In this document: positions 23,500-36,049 of the stretch, piece by piece
Position numbering within the stretch: position 1 is the stretch's first letter
Layout: every line of letters begins with the position of its first letter
DNA from: Isoetes taiwanensis
Taxonomy: Eukaryota; Streptophyta; Lycopodiopsida; Isoetales; Isoetaceae
NCBI GenBank assembly: GCA_021234155.1
Contig: JAJEKV010000026.1
Span: 17,388,468-17,452,467, forward strand
Direction: 5' to 3'
Length of the DNA: 64,000 nt
Notes under the pieces: model-generated
What the model saw: only the letters and a program-made list of their open reading frames with translations
What the model was told of the DNA's origin: nothing
The model's database searches: none
Position numbers and translations under genes: made by a program

Positions 23500-24150
23500 A
23501 GACTAGGTAAAAAGACGTGTAAGAGGATTGTAGAACCAATATGTGAGCACATGAGACGTACAGATGCAAAATCATTGCTATATGATTGTATAAAGACGGT
23601 ATTGTCTGGATTGATGGACCATGCCGGAGCTGTCAGCCTAGCTGTGGATAAACTGAAGAAGCTTTTGTCAGAGCATGATCCAAACTTGAAATATTTGGGC
23701 TTGCAAATGCTATTAGGATTTATGCCCAGATGTCCAGATGTAGTGGCCGATAAAAGTATGATTATGAAGTGCCCGAACAACTATGATCCAAGCATTCGGA
23801 TGAGCGCTTTACGCTTGGTTATAGGTATGGTTTCGATGGTAACCGGTTGAAACTATCTAGGTGCTTATGAAGTACATACATTCATCCGAACGTGTTTTCA
23901 AAGAATGAGCTTATATCCATGCGTGCTTTCTACATGCAAAAATGCATTCTATGAGTTAGTTTATAGATATTGGCTTGCGTGTCCCTTCTCAGAAGAAAGG
24001 AACTTGTGAAGGTGGCGAGATTTCTTGATTGATCCGGTATTTTTAGGATGCAAAGACATTCATCGAAGTCCCTCTCGCCGCAGCTTTGGGTAGCCGGTGA
24101 ATTTGTGGAGCTATCAAGTAACCCATATGAGCTTATTGAAGCACTTTTGC
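23500..24150 (+). pseudogene. AP-3 complex subunit delta (delta-adaptin) fragment
   Basis: The frame around 23502-23820 reads RIVEPICEHMRRTDAKSLL, then AVDKLKKLL...DPNLKYLGLQ and DPSIRMSALRLV, the characteristic HEAT/ARM region of delta-adaptin, the large subunit of the AP-3 vesicle coat that sorts cargo to vacuoles. After a stop, matching segments continue in other frames: STCKNAFYELVYRYWLA (about 23927), ARFLIDPVFLGCKDIHR (about 24016) and LWVAGEFVELSSNPYELIEA (about 24082). At least three frameshifts or stops break it, and the N- and C-terminal parts are absent. The fragment is intronless, as the intact plant gene is thought to be. Confidence 0.75.
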
Positions 24151-24159
24151 ATTGCCTAA

Positions 24160-26930
24160 GGAGAAGAATGGCCTCAAATCATTAGAACACTTTGTATTCA
24201 CAACCGAAGCTGCATTAACAGGGGCAGATGAGGTAAGAGCATTGTTGCAACTTATCAAAGATGGTAGAGATACATTGTGCATTATATTTAATGAACATGT
24301 TGTGATGCGTAACGACAGAATCAATATCCATGCAATTTAATGTTGGCTGAGAATCTTCGTAATGCTAAGCTATTATTAGACACATTCTCCTTAGCATCAG
24401 GAGTTCTTGTAGGGTGGCAAAAATGTACAGCTTTGTGGACGTTGGACAGTCCCATCCCTCCCTGTATTTTGGACTATCCTTGGAAGATTCTTCTGCATGG
24501 CAATACCACAAAGTTGCTTGGTATCCCAGTTGGAATTCATGTCTCTGCTTCAGATGCTTGGGATGAAATCATTAGTGGGTTGCAAAAGCACTTGTTTTGG
24601 TGGAATACAAACTAAACCGGTCCATGCCCTAGAGAATCACCGTGGCTAAATGTGTTCTTAGTAATACTCATGTCTACATGGCGCCTCGCTTTACTAGCTC
24701 TGATGTAAGATGGAGGAGATTGTGCGATCGTCGAAATTTTATTTGGGGTGGAAATGAGTTAGGAGCAGTGGTCAAGGTAGCTTGGGCTTAAATGCATTAG
24801 ACCTAAGGTACCGGGTGGTCTTGGTATGTTGGATTTTCACCTCCAAAGCAAGGTGATGATATCAAAGTTCATTTGGAGGATTTTCATTGGTAAGGATGAT
24901 TCTCCCGGCCCGAGGTTGTTGGTGCAAATCGATTCAAAGATTGTCTCCCATTTCATAAGGCTTCCATTAAGCCCCTCCTTCCTTGGGCTTTGCTTTATCA
25001 TATGCATCCGTATCCTAATGCTTCTCCCTTTCTAAAGGGGTTGCTTATGGCTTGGGACACTTTGTCGGTCTCTTTTCCATATTAATCCCGAGGCATGTCT
25101 TCGGTTGTCCACTCCATCTTCGGTGGATTCCTTTGCAGACACCGAGAGAATGTGCCTCTAAGTGTGGTTGTTCATCCAAAGACACAACGACGATGGGTAG
25201 TACCGGTATCAATACTATTGCAAACTTGGTATGAGTCCGATCATCTCATGTCATGGGAAGCATTTAGAACAAAGTTCTTGTTGTACGATGGGACGAGTAA
25301 CGGAATCATATTGTCGCATTGTTGCCACGGTGATTCTCGGGTCCACGATTGAGGTAGTCATATGGGGTTGCCATCGGGATATCCGCCACCGGTATGTTTG
25401 TGTCTTCGTGTATAAATTGCTTGTGCATTCTGAAATCCCTGCCTCCATCTAATAGATGGCATCTTCATGTCCCTCACCCACAATGGAAAAGTGTTTGGAT
25501 ATGGGTATGGGATAAGCCGCTTCACCCCAAAGTAGTAGTTTTGTGGTGGCAAGTGATCCATAGATGCCTCGAGTCAACGTGTTAGTCCATAAAATGGATA
25601 ATCGGATTTCGAGAGCTCGCCCTTTATGCCGCCAAAGGGTTGAGAGTATTGAGCATTGTTTTTCTTGTGTGAGAGGCTTGGCAGTGCATGGTCTTGGTTG
25701 TTGACCTTTTTGGCACGTCTCGATCTAGCCAAGCAAATTTTGCTTGCTATCTATCCCGATGTTTGGCCCAAACAACGGAAACGAAGCTTTTCATCTCTCG
25801 CATGCGGCCGGGCTTTTATGGTCAATCCGGAAGAGAAGGAGGTTGTTTATCTTTAAGGGCATAGATACCGGCAGATGAGGTTGTTCTTCAGTGGGCGCAA
25901 GATAAAATTGTTATGGCTTACAATTGTTCTTCTCTTGATCAAGAGAAGAAAGTACTGATCTGGCATACTTACCTTCAGATTCATTCTTTTGCATAGGCAG
26001 GTGGTTGTGCTCAGTTGGATCGGTTTGTCCACTGGGGTTATAATCCTGTCTTTGCATTTATGTTGCTCTGGTTTCTAGTTGGTGAATAAAGCTTGACGTC
26101 CTTCAAAAAAAAAAAAAAAATGTTGGCTCATCTCAAGATCATTTATGTAGTGTGGATTGGAAGAAATGGCCACCTTCTGATCAAATCTGTCCTCCCTTGC
26201 GTGTCAGCCACTCTCATGGTCTTTGCTCTAGTGTGGATTTGGTCTAACAGAATTGGGTTTATGTGTATGATCCATTTACATATTGTACACGTAATTTGAT
26301 ATGCCCTTGCGGTGGTTTTGAGTGGTCCTCTATTCGGGATGTGTGTTTTTATGCAGATCTATCTACTGATAACTACCTAGTTATGTTATTCATTCAGTTG
26401 GACGGACACTATCTGTTAATTTACGAGGCAAAAACTGATAGCTGGTGTAGAAGCCAATCACTACTAGGATATGCTAGTTTTCTTGAAGGACGATGTAGGC
26501 CTATTTGTATTGGGGATTCCGTAGAGCCTTTATCTGTTTACTTTTCAGATAACGTGAAAAAGATATATAAGTTACAGCTTTGCCACAGATTCTTGGTCAA
26601 AGAAGCCATTTGCAATGGAACCGTTAAGTCAAGTTAAGTTTAAAAACCTCATACTCGTCCAAAATGATGGAACACTTATGTTTGTTGGCAAACAATCTGA
26701 TAACTTATGTGTTTGGCTTGCTAACGAGGAGGAGCAAAGTTATTCTTGTACCATGTTAGCGGCCATTACGCTTACAATTGACGAAGACTGGATGGTGGTA
26801 GATGCAGATGCTGGACTTGATCTCGTTTGTATTTGTTGTCAGTTCGATACAAATTATAGGCTGCAGAAAGCATACAAGCAAAATTCCATCTCTTTTCCTA
26901 ATTCATCACTATATGTTGGTTGTGGCGAGT
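24160..26930 (+). pseudogene. F-box/kelch-associated-like gene remnant split by a LINE
   Basis: When the LINE at 24351-26120 is passed over, a frame runs from about 26131 (VDWKKWPPSDQICP, SHSHGLC), through one TAG, into VYDPFTYCTRNLICP, WSSIRDVCFY, LIYEAKTDSWCRSQSL and LSVYFSDNVKKIYKL. It then shifts frame to NDGTLMFVGKQSDNLCVWLA at about 26657. The order 'shG...vyDP.T......P...W' followed by Y-x-x-K-T-D-S-W is like the C-terminal domain of plant F-box/kelch proteins. The F-box itself is not seen. The 24160-24330 part is open but unassigned. A stop, a frameshift and the LINE show it is dead. Confidence 0.45.
24351..26120 (+). mobile_element. 5'-truncated L1-type LINE with poly(A) and 11-bp target duplication
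   Basis: The element starts within the reverse transcriptase C-terminal part (ENLRNAKLLLDTFSLASGVL; then LLGIPVGIHVSASDAWDEII, then VAKCVLSNTHVYM and GGLGMLDFHLQSKVMISKF in other frames) and ends in a 15-A tail at 26106-26120. ATGTTGGCTGA (24340-24350) and ATGTTGGCTCA (26120-26130) are the flanking duplications, matching at 10 of 11 positions. Frames are broken by several stops. Such truncated copies arise by incomplete target-primed reverse transcription. Confidence 0.85.
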
Positions 26931-26932
26931 AA

Positions 26933-27320
26933 CTAGCGTTGCTCTTCCAACATGTTAGATCTAATTTCCCTTCTCATTTTTCTGTGTTCTTATTTGGGAA
27001 TTTACTTTCTTGACAGCCAGAATATTTTTATATTATGCGATACATGAATAAAGGAAGCATTCTTGGCACTCTAAATATATGCTATATCTAATACATAGTA
27101 GAAGGCCAGAGTCAATGGAAAAATAGGTCCTGATTGAATTATTAGTATAAGAGGCAATGTAAAAGTAGGTTCTGATTGAATTACTTTTTGATATCGAGGT
27201 CTGCATGCTGTATCTGGTACAAACTTATTAATAAACCTTTTAGCTGTTGCTTCCTCCTAGACCCAAGTGGTCTCTCGTAGACGTTAATGTAATCTTTCTT
27301 TCTTTTTTATTTCCTAACAG
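26933..27320. other. Intergenic or intronic sequence
   Basis: A near-duplicate phrase (GGTCCTGATTGAATTA / GGTTCTGATTGAATTA) occurs at about 27127 and 27170. The end, TTTTTTATTTCCTAACAG, is a good splice acceptor for the next exon. Confidence 0.4.
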
Positions 27321-28031
27321 GCTGAAACAACGCAAAAGATTCTATCCTTTCATATGTCAGATAGGCCATTGGAGCAAGCTACAAATATTACACCGCAAAG
27401 TAAGATGCTTGATTTTGTCGGAAGCAGCCAGATATTACGTCTCTGGGCATTAAATCGTGCAGTAAAAGAACATTTGACTGGGAATCGTATGCCAGAACAC
27501 ATTCAGAAAGGGAAAGCAATTGATGAATGGTGGAAACAAGTTCAAAATAGTACGTTGTCCAGTTATTGATATTGAGTAGTTTTTTAAGAAAGTAATAAAT
27601 AAAAACGCTGCTTTTATGCATTAGATTGCAAATTCTTTTGTGAGGGGCCACAATCTATTTGAGGCTCGGAATTTATTTACTTTGATAACTCACTTCCTAT
27701 TATGACAGATATTGCTCATACGTATAGTCTACTTTGCATTCTAATTTCTGTTTTTGATGCAGGAGAACGTGTTCTAGAGTATGCAAATCTGGATGACAGG
27801 GCCATGGGAATGGTGTGGGTGCTGTCATATACTGTAACACAGCCTATCTGTGATGCTATATGGATGAAAGCCAATGGTATAGGTGAGGTGGCACTTTTAG
27901 GACAACCTGGGGAAAGGCTTGCAATAGTGCAGGAAACACGTCCTTTACCAGTAAGTACGCTCTCCGGTTTGTCCTTGCACCTTTGTATGCTGCTTATAAA
28001 TCAAATTGAGGACCAAATTTTTGCCGGCCAG
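27321..28031 (+). pseudogene. MED23: Mediator subunit MED23-like, two exons
   Basis: Exon A (27321-27549) encodes KMLDFVGSSQILRLWALNRA and KGKAIDEWWKQVQN. Exon B (27763-28031) encodes ERVLEYANLDDRAMGMVWVL, then GERLAIVQETRPLP, LSGLSLHLC and IEDQIFAGQ. They join in frame across a GT-AG intron, and exon B ends at a good donor (CCAG|GTAAAC). The order and spacing recall plant MED23, a tail-module subunit of the Mediator complex bridging activators and RNA polymerase II. The full protein is about 1,600 residues; neither the preceding nor the following exons are recognised nearby, so this is probably a captured or relict genomic fragment. The family call rests on remembered sequence and needs a search. 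Confidence 0.5.
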
Positions 28032-30687
28032 GTAAACCCCCTATTATGGTTGTAAATTGATTTTTCTATGCGTTGAGCATTGAAGTTAGTTATATTGTAA
28101 CATAAACTTTGCTCCACTCTCTTAAATAGTTAGTTGATGTTTCAGAGCTGTACTGCTTCCTGCAATGCCAGTTGAAGTATAGTGTCTACATTTATGAAGT
28201 TTCTTGTTGCCTCATGGATTTTCTACTGCTATGCTATGTTTTTTTTTCGAAGCACAGTGATCAGTTAGGTCTGACAATTGAGACAGAGGTACTATGGCAT
28301 CACTTAATTTTTCAATTCTAGGGCGTTCTTTCTAAGGAGAACTTTCTAGACTGATGGTTTTATAGTAAGACCAGGTTATTTTGGGATTGAACTTCCAAAT
28401 AAGACCAGATTCTCAATGGGACAGTTCACGGTGTCGTCATCAGTTGGAATTTGAGCTGGGACGTGCTAAACATCTTAGCCGGGAGGATAGGAAACATGCT
28501 GTATGCAATTTGGTAAAGTCAGAAGAGCACATGAAGTATTATGACCAGAAATGTATATGTTTATTTGTTCATGAGCTCGCTCATTAAAGGGGCATCCTCA
28601 AAAACAGCAACAGCAGCCCTAGTGGCCTAAAGCAAACAGCAATTTCTTCATTCTTCCTTGTTGATGAAACTGGAACGATGGACGCCTTCCTGAAGAAAAG
28701 GAAACATCATAATATTAAAGGAATGATTATTGGGCAGCAAAATAGAAGCATGAGCATTCTTTTCAGAAGAAAATACAGGATAGGGTTTAAAAGCGACCAA
28801 ATGTTGGTATCAGATCAGTCCTTGGAACAGCCATGATGGCAATTGGATCATCTTCCTAGGAACCCTAAATTGATTTGCAATATTACTCCTTTTTAGTGTC
28901 TTGGAGGTTTCACCTTCCTTGCAGATCCTCAATTTTATATGTTCTTGATTTCAAAGACCCTATGGGTCTTCCGTAGATGTTAGTAATAATCTTTTTTTGC
29001 TTTCTTTCCTTTTTAACAACTGATGGCCTCTTTATATGGCTTGCTGTTTATAACTCATCCATGTTAAAATTTGGTGACCTAGGCACCAAGAAACAGGGAA
29101 GCAAAGCAAGAAGCAAGAGAGCTCGTGAACCAAGCAAAAGAACAGCTGAGTTCACCTAAGAAAAAATTACATTGCACCTTTATTGGACATGCATGCTCTT
29201 CCTAATATCTAGACTAGCATTTCGTTCTAGTAATTAACTTCTAACTACTCTTTTCCGACTTATGTGCCACGCCATGGATCCAAACCTAGAGGACCTGGTG
29301 TTGATTTTGCACCCAACTTATTCCAATGGCCACAACTACAACTTGGGTTTGGGTTTGGTAGAAGTATGCTAGTTACAACTATTGTGTGTACAATAGACTA
29401 ACATTGATTTGTTGGGTTTGCCCCTAACCACTAAAATGACATTAATATATACACAAAAAGAAATAAAACATTGCAAAACAGATTTAAATTAGGGAATAGT
29501 TATAGGTTCATAGGGCTTTCTCATGGGCTATGACATAAACAATAATATCGATTTATAATTATACTTGTGAATATATGGGAAATTTTTTAGGAGTTAAACG
29601 TCACATTGAATGTAATTATACTTAAGGGGACGGTGTGTGCATAGGTGTAAATATGGAAGATTACACATTTTAACAGGGAGCATGGCTTATTGCACAGGTA
29701 AAAGACCATCAACTTGAAAATTATGCTTGGATATTATCTTATTAACCATCTTGAACAATCTGTAAGAATGTGAAGTGTGCATCTATAAAGTATAGAATTT
29801 GGAGTGCCCGTCCTATTTTAGTGCTTCAGGGAATTCTAAGCCTATTGTAATTATGTCAAACTTTTTCATGCCAAGGACTGACTTCTTTGTTGACAAGGTT
29901 TGTCAGAAGTATTGCATCCTTCTTCCATATTATGAATTTGAGTGCATTTCAAGTTTAAGCACAACTATCTGTGGTCTATGTTTGATCTGCCTTCTATCTG
30001 CAGGAATAACTGGATAGACACATTTAATTGATGTGCCATGCCATGTAGAATTGCAAGCTAGTTTCGACACTCCGTGCCTTCATCCTGGAAGGACTAATTC
30101 ATCAATGAGTAGCAAAATTTTAGAATAACTGTAATATGTGTGATGGCCTGCTCTTATCTTGGCTGTACATGTAATCTGAACTTAGTTGGTCTAAAAGTCT
30201 TTGGTTATGGGAAGAACTTTAACTGGAGTGTTTATCTATCTGAAAAACATGCATGTACATGATTTTAGATGGTTCAAACAACTATGGATCTTCAAATTAG
30301 TTCACCCTAATAAGAACTAGAAGTAGGATGCATGCATACAGATGAGTGAAAAAGAGGGACCTTTTTCTAACATGCAAATGCTAAATATTTTAAGTAATTC
30401 CTTACTTTCGAAACTTCAAATTTAAGGGAGAACATCAGCTATTGCAAGAGCTGCTTCAGGGCTTAAACTTGCATGACATTAACGGCATTTTTCAATCGTT
30501 GATCGTTGGTTGAGCCAGGGTAAATGCACGTTCGAGCTTAATGACAGACTCCAAATCGTTGCCTTCAACATGGCCTAGGCTCAACATCTAAGGTGGAGTT
30601 AGTGATGCAAATGTGTACCATCATCTTCACAAAATGTCAATGTTTAAAATAGCAATTTTGATTCATTGGTTCAGATATTATCAATGC
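28032..30687. other. Long stretch without a recognised gene
   Basis: Short frames exist (28381-28587, with RHQLEFELGRAKHLSREDRK; the lysine/arginine-rich end of 28977-29159), but none has a motif or splice context I can defend. Confidence 0.4.
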
Positions 30688-30813
30688 ATCAAGTACTCTA
30701 TTGTCTTGAAGTAGCAATTTGAATTGATTGTGAAAACATGACTTTGAACTATGATTTAAGCCACTTCACCCTTCGACCATGGAGGGCAACCCTTCGTGCG
30801 CAGCACCTTGTTA
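30688..30813 (+). repeat. Inverted repeat, left copy (partner at 36745-36871)
   Basis: Words such as GCCACTTCACCCTTCGACCA, GGAGGGCAACCCT and GTGCGCAGCACCTTGTT reappear reverse-complemented at 36745-36871, so the two copies face each other across 6 kb. Confidence 0.85.
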
Positions 30814-30842
30814 TTGAATGGCTGTCGAATTTTTGATTCTGT

Positions 30843-31773
30843 TTGTCGAACTTTTGATTCTGTTAATCATCTTTCATCATCGGATACACTGAAAAGCGGG
30901 CAAAAATATGATGCTCGTTTTTTCCGTCAAAGAATCTTCTCCGACAGAAGATTTCAGGGCGCACGCCATCACTCGCGACTATTGTCGGTCGCTCGTGAGA
31001 GCTTACGCCCTAAAATCTTTTGCCGGAGAAGATTACTTCTTCCTAAATAGATGAGATTGCATGCCTGAATTATGGGTTGTATATGATCAAATTATTGTAT
31101 ACAGTTTGGTTATGTTAATAATAATAACGATTATGTTGATATTGGAAGAAGCCACGATAACTTTGAACAAAGAAAGTACAGAAGGTCTTGCACAAAGTGG
31201 TACAAGGGTCATTGCAATTATAAGCTACTTTTGAGTTCAAACATATAAGAATCAATCCTATTCCAGATGTAAAACATACATAATCATAGCATTAACTGTA
31301 AATAGATGTAAAACAACTGTAAGTCAGATGCAATCAAAAGCAATGTAGGTAAATTTAAGAAGTGCAAGAAATGTAAGGCAGATATACCTAAAAAGAAGAA
31401 AGCACATATAATTAGAGTTCAAATGTAATTGGCAAAATATCATCCACCAATATAAAGCAAAAACTTACAAAGTACGTTCATATGCATTCTAATATGCATC
31501 CTATATGTAAATGTAACTAGAAACGTGAGCCCGGCGATGCGGGGCATTAGTCGTGGATGTGTGGAATGAGTAAATTTAGTCGTGAAGCTGCACGGAATAG
31601 ATAGGAATAATGGAAGTCATAGCGTGGATAGAAATGAATAAACAATGGAATGTCTATAGTCTACGGATTGATTGATGTTTGTGATAGTTTAGGCTTTTAT
31701 TGAAAACGACAAAACTTACACATAGTCAACACAGTTACAATTGAAAAGTGTGTGCGCGTGGCATAAGAGATGG
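30843..31773. repeat. Dispersed repeat, copy 2 (without the 2.2-kb insertion)
   Basis: This is the second copy of 3993-7140. It holds the 29-bp-arm hairpin at 30932-31034 with a loop 4 bp longer, and an uninterrupted GAATTATGGGTTGTATATG where copy 1 has the transposon. Confidence 0.85.
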
Positions 31774-33090
31774 TAGAAGTATTTTGATATGTTTGTGTGA
31801 GTGGTTTTATAGAATCTAGTCTAACCGATTTGTTTGATGTGATCGTTGACATTGTTCATATACATGATTATTTGTTCAATCTAGAGTTGCTACCTCCAAG
31901 CCTAGCTTATTTGAAATCCCTATGAAAAGGTTCGTATACACACTGGTCTCTCTTAAAATTATACAATCCTGCAGCTACGAGCAGTTAATATATAAGTTTC
32001 TTGATTAGATCCCATATTGAGACTATGACGCTATATATAGTAATTAACTTGCTTAATGGTATAATTAGCAGGCCCCTTGCTACTACGATATAGACTTGAA
32101 CTGTGGTGTCTTAGATTGACAATGCTCTAGGATCTCATTAGCAAGACCCTAACTGAGAGTGTCATCTTGGGAATTTTATTGAAATAGCAAATAGCAAGAG
32201 AATAAGAGGCAAAGTAAAGAATAAATATACAAGACTATATGAAGTGTGACTCCCTAGCAAGAATAAACACCTTGCCAAGGAAAATTAATTGCTAAGCTAT
32301 TGTTTTCACTGTAAATGTCTATGGGCTAAGATATGCTAAAAGGTCAAAACGTTAAAGGAGACAGCAACGTGGCAAGTTTGGCCAACTTGTTAGTGTAGCA
32401 TCAACTCTGACAATGGAACTTAATGAATCTCAAAGTCTTCCTGATTTTGCATATAGGATCGAATACATAGACTTTCTTATAGTTGGCTAGGCAGTTATCC
32501 CTAGTTCTCATAACGTTTTTCTGCTAGAAGAAGAAGTTTGTTTGCAAGCTCATGGCCTTCGTGAACAAACATGGGGAACTATACGAAGTTGCAATTATCA
32601 TATGGGCCAATCTTCCCTTTTTCCTCGACATCTACTTGCCTTATTGGTGTCGAGAATTTCTGTTGTTCTTTGCTCATCTTCCTAAAGCAAAAGCTGATGC
32701 TCAATTTCTGCTCTTATAGACCAAAATGTGCATGTGGAAGCAAGAAAAAGTCAAAGGCTCCAATCACCTCGAATTGAAAGAGAAAGGCAAGGGGCTTTTG
32801 CACGCAACTTTAGGTTGAGTTTAAGCATAAATTTTCAACATTTTAATAATATAATGTTTAGCCAAATGAATGTTTACTCAGTAGAATAACTTTAAAATTC
32901 AAAATATATTGCATACATTAGTTCTTTACTAAGGTCAAAATATATTAGTCAAGGCATTCAAAGTCGTGCCCATGCTAAAGATGAGCTTTTGCTTGCAAGG
33001 TGTTCAAATAAACAATAAACAGAAATGACCTTTCATTATCAATAATTGCTATAAGGGACTGTTTTGGTGGCCTTGATTCATAAAAAGAGC
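31774..33090. other. No recognised gene
   Basis: AT-rich sequence with scattered short frames only. A weak lysine-rich open frame at 32571-32777 has no motif. Confidence 0.4.
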
Positions 33091-33094
33091 TTGC

Positions 33095-33215
33095 ATTTTA
33101 ATATCATGTAGCAGCTTTAAATTGAATGGTCTGAAGATGCCTTTCAATATCATGCAGTGGCTTTAAATTGAATGGTCTGAAAATGCCTTTCAATATCATG
33201 TAGCGGCTTTAAATT
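33095..33215. repeat. Short tandem repeat, unit about 48 bp, three units
   Basis: The unit is AATATCATGTAGCAGCTTTA plus AATTGAATGGTCTGAAGATGCC, with small variants. The third unit is interrupted by the minus-strand LINE and its remainder reappears at about 33861. Confidence 0.75.
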
Positions 33216-33858
33216 AAATAAATAAATAAATAAATTTATTAATCATGCTTCTTGAGACCCTAATGGGCCATGAAGCAGCAAATACACTGAATTCATTTAA
33301 CTTCCAATAGAAGTTGTCTATGATTATCAACTTCCACTAAGAAATCCCCCAATCTGTTAGGATCAAGTTGCATAAGCAAAAAAAAGTTTGTTTTGTCAAT
33401 ATGGTGTTTCTCCCGAATTCCTTGATAGCAGCTACAGATAAGAAAGACATGAGATTCATCCTCAACCTCACCTGAGTTGCATAGTGTGCACAGTCGATCT
33501 TCCCTGGGAATATTTTGCCAGTGTCCAGTTTCAATCTTCAAGTTGTGAGAGCTAGTTCTATATTTTGTTGTAACTCTTCTCGCCCTTTTGGAAATATGGG
33601 ATCTAATGTAATCCTGGTCAGAGTAGACTAACATGGGATTAACTTCGTTCTTGTAAAATGTAAATCTTGTCCCTTGTTTCTACCACATCTGATCCACAAC
33701 TTTTGTTTGGACTAGTTCGCGAATGCCAACATCTGTATCTGGCCAATCTTGCTCTCTAATGTTCCATCTCTGATACCATTCCATCAGGTCTCTATACCAT
33801 CCCTTAAGGTTAGATTCTTCAGCCACAATACATGGTATTCTTGTACTATCAAGACTAT
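33216..33858 (-). pseudogene. LINE 3' end with C-terminal zinc-finger-like domain (minus strand)
   Basis: The minus-strand product has a W-rich linker (LKGWYRDLMEWYQRW) and, after a stop, a C-terminal domain with LKIETGHWQNIPREDRLCTL, then C-x15-H and a further C (EDESHVFLICSC). That E-T-G-x-W...R-x-D-R-x-C-x-x-C...E-D-E-x-H...C pattern is typical of the C-terminus of I/Jockey-like LINEs. A (TTTA)n tail lies at the 3' end (33222-33240 in plus coordinates). It sits in the third unit of a tandem repeat. Confidence 0.75.
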
Positions 33859-33859
33859 C

Positions 33860-35020
33860 TAAATTGAATGGTCTGAAAATGCCTTCAAAAGCTCAGACAG
33901 TTTCTACATTATAACCGGTTATGATCTTAATGTATACCATTAAATTTGAGTATATGGTAAGACCAATGAACAAATTTTGACCTTGAAGCTTCTAGAGAAC
34001 ATGCATACAAAAAAAATAGTAATAAGGACATAACTGTATATCTATTCAGATCTCTTGTAACTATCTATTTAGTGGAGGAGTTTAGGTGCAGATGGGGCAA
34101 TTAATTCTAAGGATCTTGCCAGCAGATAGTCAATGCAATTTGAGGAGGCATATATTTTGCTTTGAGGCGGCATATGCTTTGCAATTTCGAACGGATCTCA
34201 TAAGCAATACCAAAGAAACTGCACATGTTGGCACTGGAAAGCTAATTTTTAAGCAAAGCAAATTGAAAGCCATAGATTGGTAGCACTTACTCAAGTGATG
34301 GAGTTGCAGCAGAGTTATCTGCTAGTCTTGAAGTTTAATGCCATCATGCTCTTTAGCATCACTGGAAAATCCTTCCTTTGTGCTTGCAATGCTGCGAAGA
34401 CGTTTTTACTCTTCTCCATTGGAAGCATAAAGCAAGATGCATGCAACACAATCCCTAAAACCAAAATCATAGCTTCCAAATGGGCATAGCTTTAGAATGA
34501 AATGCCATCCTGCAAATACAGCATGTTGTACGAGAACAACATCCTTACAAAAATGAAATTACAATGGCAAAAAGGGATTAAGGTTCGTCACAAAAATGGA
34601 AATGAAATGTAAGCTACGGCTTTGTAGGTGGCCACTTGAATGATCTACGATTCCATTAGCCAAAGATAGGTTAAAATGATATATGCACGTCCGTGTTATG
34701 CCAAAGAACATTCATGCCATTGAAGAGTGTTTAGGCTCAACACATAAAAGCCATGAATAAAGATCTGAAGTAAATCCTCTCTATGAAAAAATATACAAAA
34801 ATATTAATGGTTTTGGCTGGGAAAATGGCTACCTCAACATACATGTAGCATCTGCAGACCCCTTCAAACTGTATAAAAAGAATTGTCAGATATGAAAAAA
34901 AATTTGATGTTCAGTCCGATCGCTCCAACAACAACTCGATTTCAATTTTGATGTAATACTACCACTCATAATCTGCACAAAAATATTAGTATGTTTTACA
35001 TAACATTTCCTCACTGCAGG
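33860..35020. other. No recognised gene
   Basis: Only short frames of no known type, such as 34086-34283 and 34277-34489. Confidence 0.4.
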
Positions 35021-35897
35021 AGACAGGATTCTTGCCTCTTCAGAGGGTGGCCCTTGATCGTCACATTGTCTATTTTCAGAAGGTGGTCAATATGGACGAT
35101 GCTCATCTTCCTAAACTAGCTTACATCATGGCAATGGGGCCACAGCGCCTCAAGGCCTGCTGGAGGGAAAAGAGAGCTCAATGGATGGCTAGATGGAATG
35201 TGCAGGAGCACAGGTGCATACATGTGCAAACAGAGGCAGATTGCCATAGCTTGAGGTCTTGATTCATCAGCAAGCTTTGGGATGCCAGTGCCCTTGAATA
35301 GGTCAAGACAACACACTACCAGCGCCACATAAATCCCACATTGGAACGACGCACATTGGGCTACCCACTTGCCCATGAAAAGACGCAGACTCATTGCCTC
35401 CATTCGCACAGGGGCACATCATCTTCGAATTGAGACGGGCAGATGGATTCGTGAGCCACGTCAGGACAGGCTCTGTCAATGCTGCCAAATGGGAGTCATT
35501 GAGGATGAATCTCATACCCTTCAAAGTTGCCCAGCATATGATCAAATCCGGACGCGCTATGCTGAGTTGGTCAGGCCTGGCCAGCTGCTACATGTGACAT
35601 TGAGCACGGCATCTATACGGGTGCTAGGATCATACCTTCAGGAGGTCATGGACATGCGAGATCAGCTATGTCCTCGGGCACGCGCTTGATATGTACATAC
35701 ACATTTATTTCATAATGATATATACTTGTACAGTTTGACAACATTCTTATTACTGCCATGATTTTTCCCTCGAAAACCCTTCGGGGCGAGGGTTTTTTTT
35801 AACCCGGACAATAATAAGTTTGCTGCGCTCCTTCTGGGTCCCATAGGCCGATTGGTCTCAATGGACGATAAAAAAACTATTCTTATTCTTATTCTTC
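35020..35897 (+). pseudogene. LINE 3' end with hairpin 3' UTR and (TATTCT)n tail
   Basis: Frames at 35032-35262 and 35369-35689 encode the end of a LINE. The second has HLRIETGRWIREPRQDRLCQ, C-x-x-C, EDESH and a final cysteine, the same domain as in the minus-strand copy at 33.2-33.9 kb. Then come a hairpin-like 3' UTR (35763-35815, CCTCGAAAACCC ... GGGTTTTTTTTAACCCGG), the words TTTGCTGC and GGTCTCAATGG, and a tail of TATTCT repeats. Both LINE copies share the TTTGCTGC...GGTCTCAA pattern in their 3' UTRs, which suggests one family. A frame break separates the two parts. Confidence 0.75.
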
Positions 35898-36049
35898 TGT
35901 CTGGCCCAAAGCACAAATGTTACCATACATGTTTCAAGACAATCTGAACATCACGTTATCAATTTGCAGATGCAAAGCTATGCAAAGCTGGTACAGTGCT
36001 ATCTTACAGTAATTTTATAATGAAGCAAAGCTATCTTACAGCTTACTAC

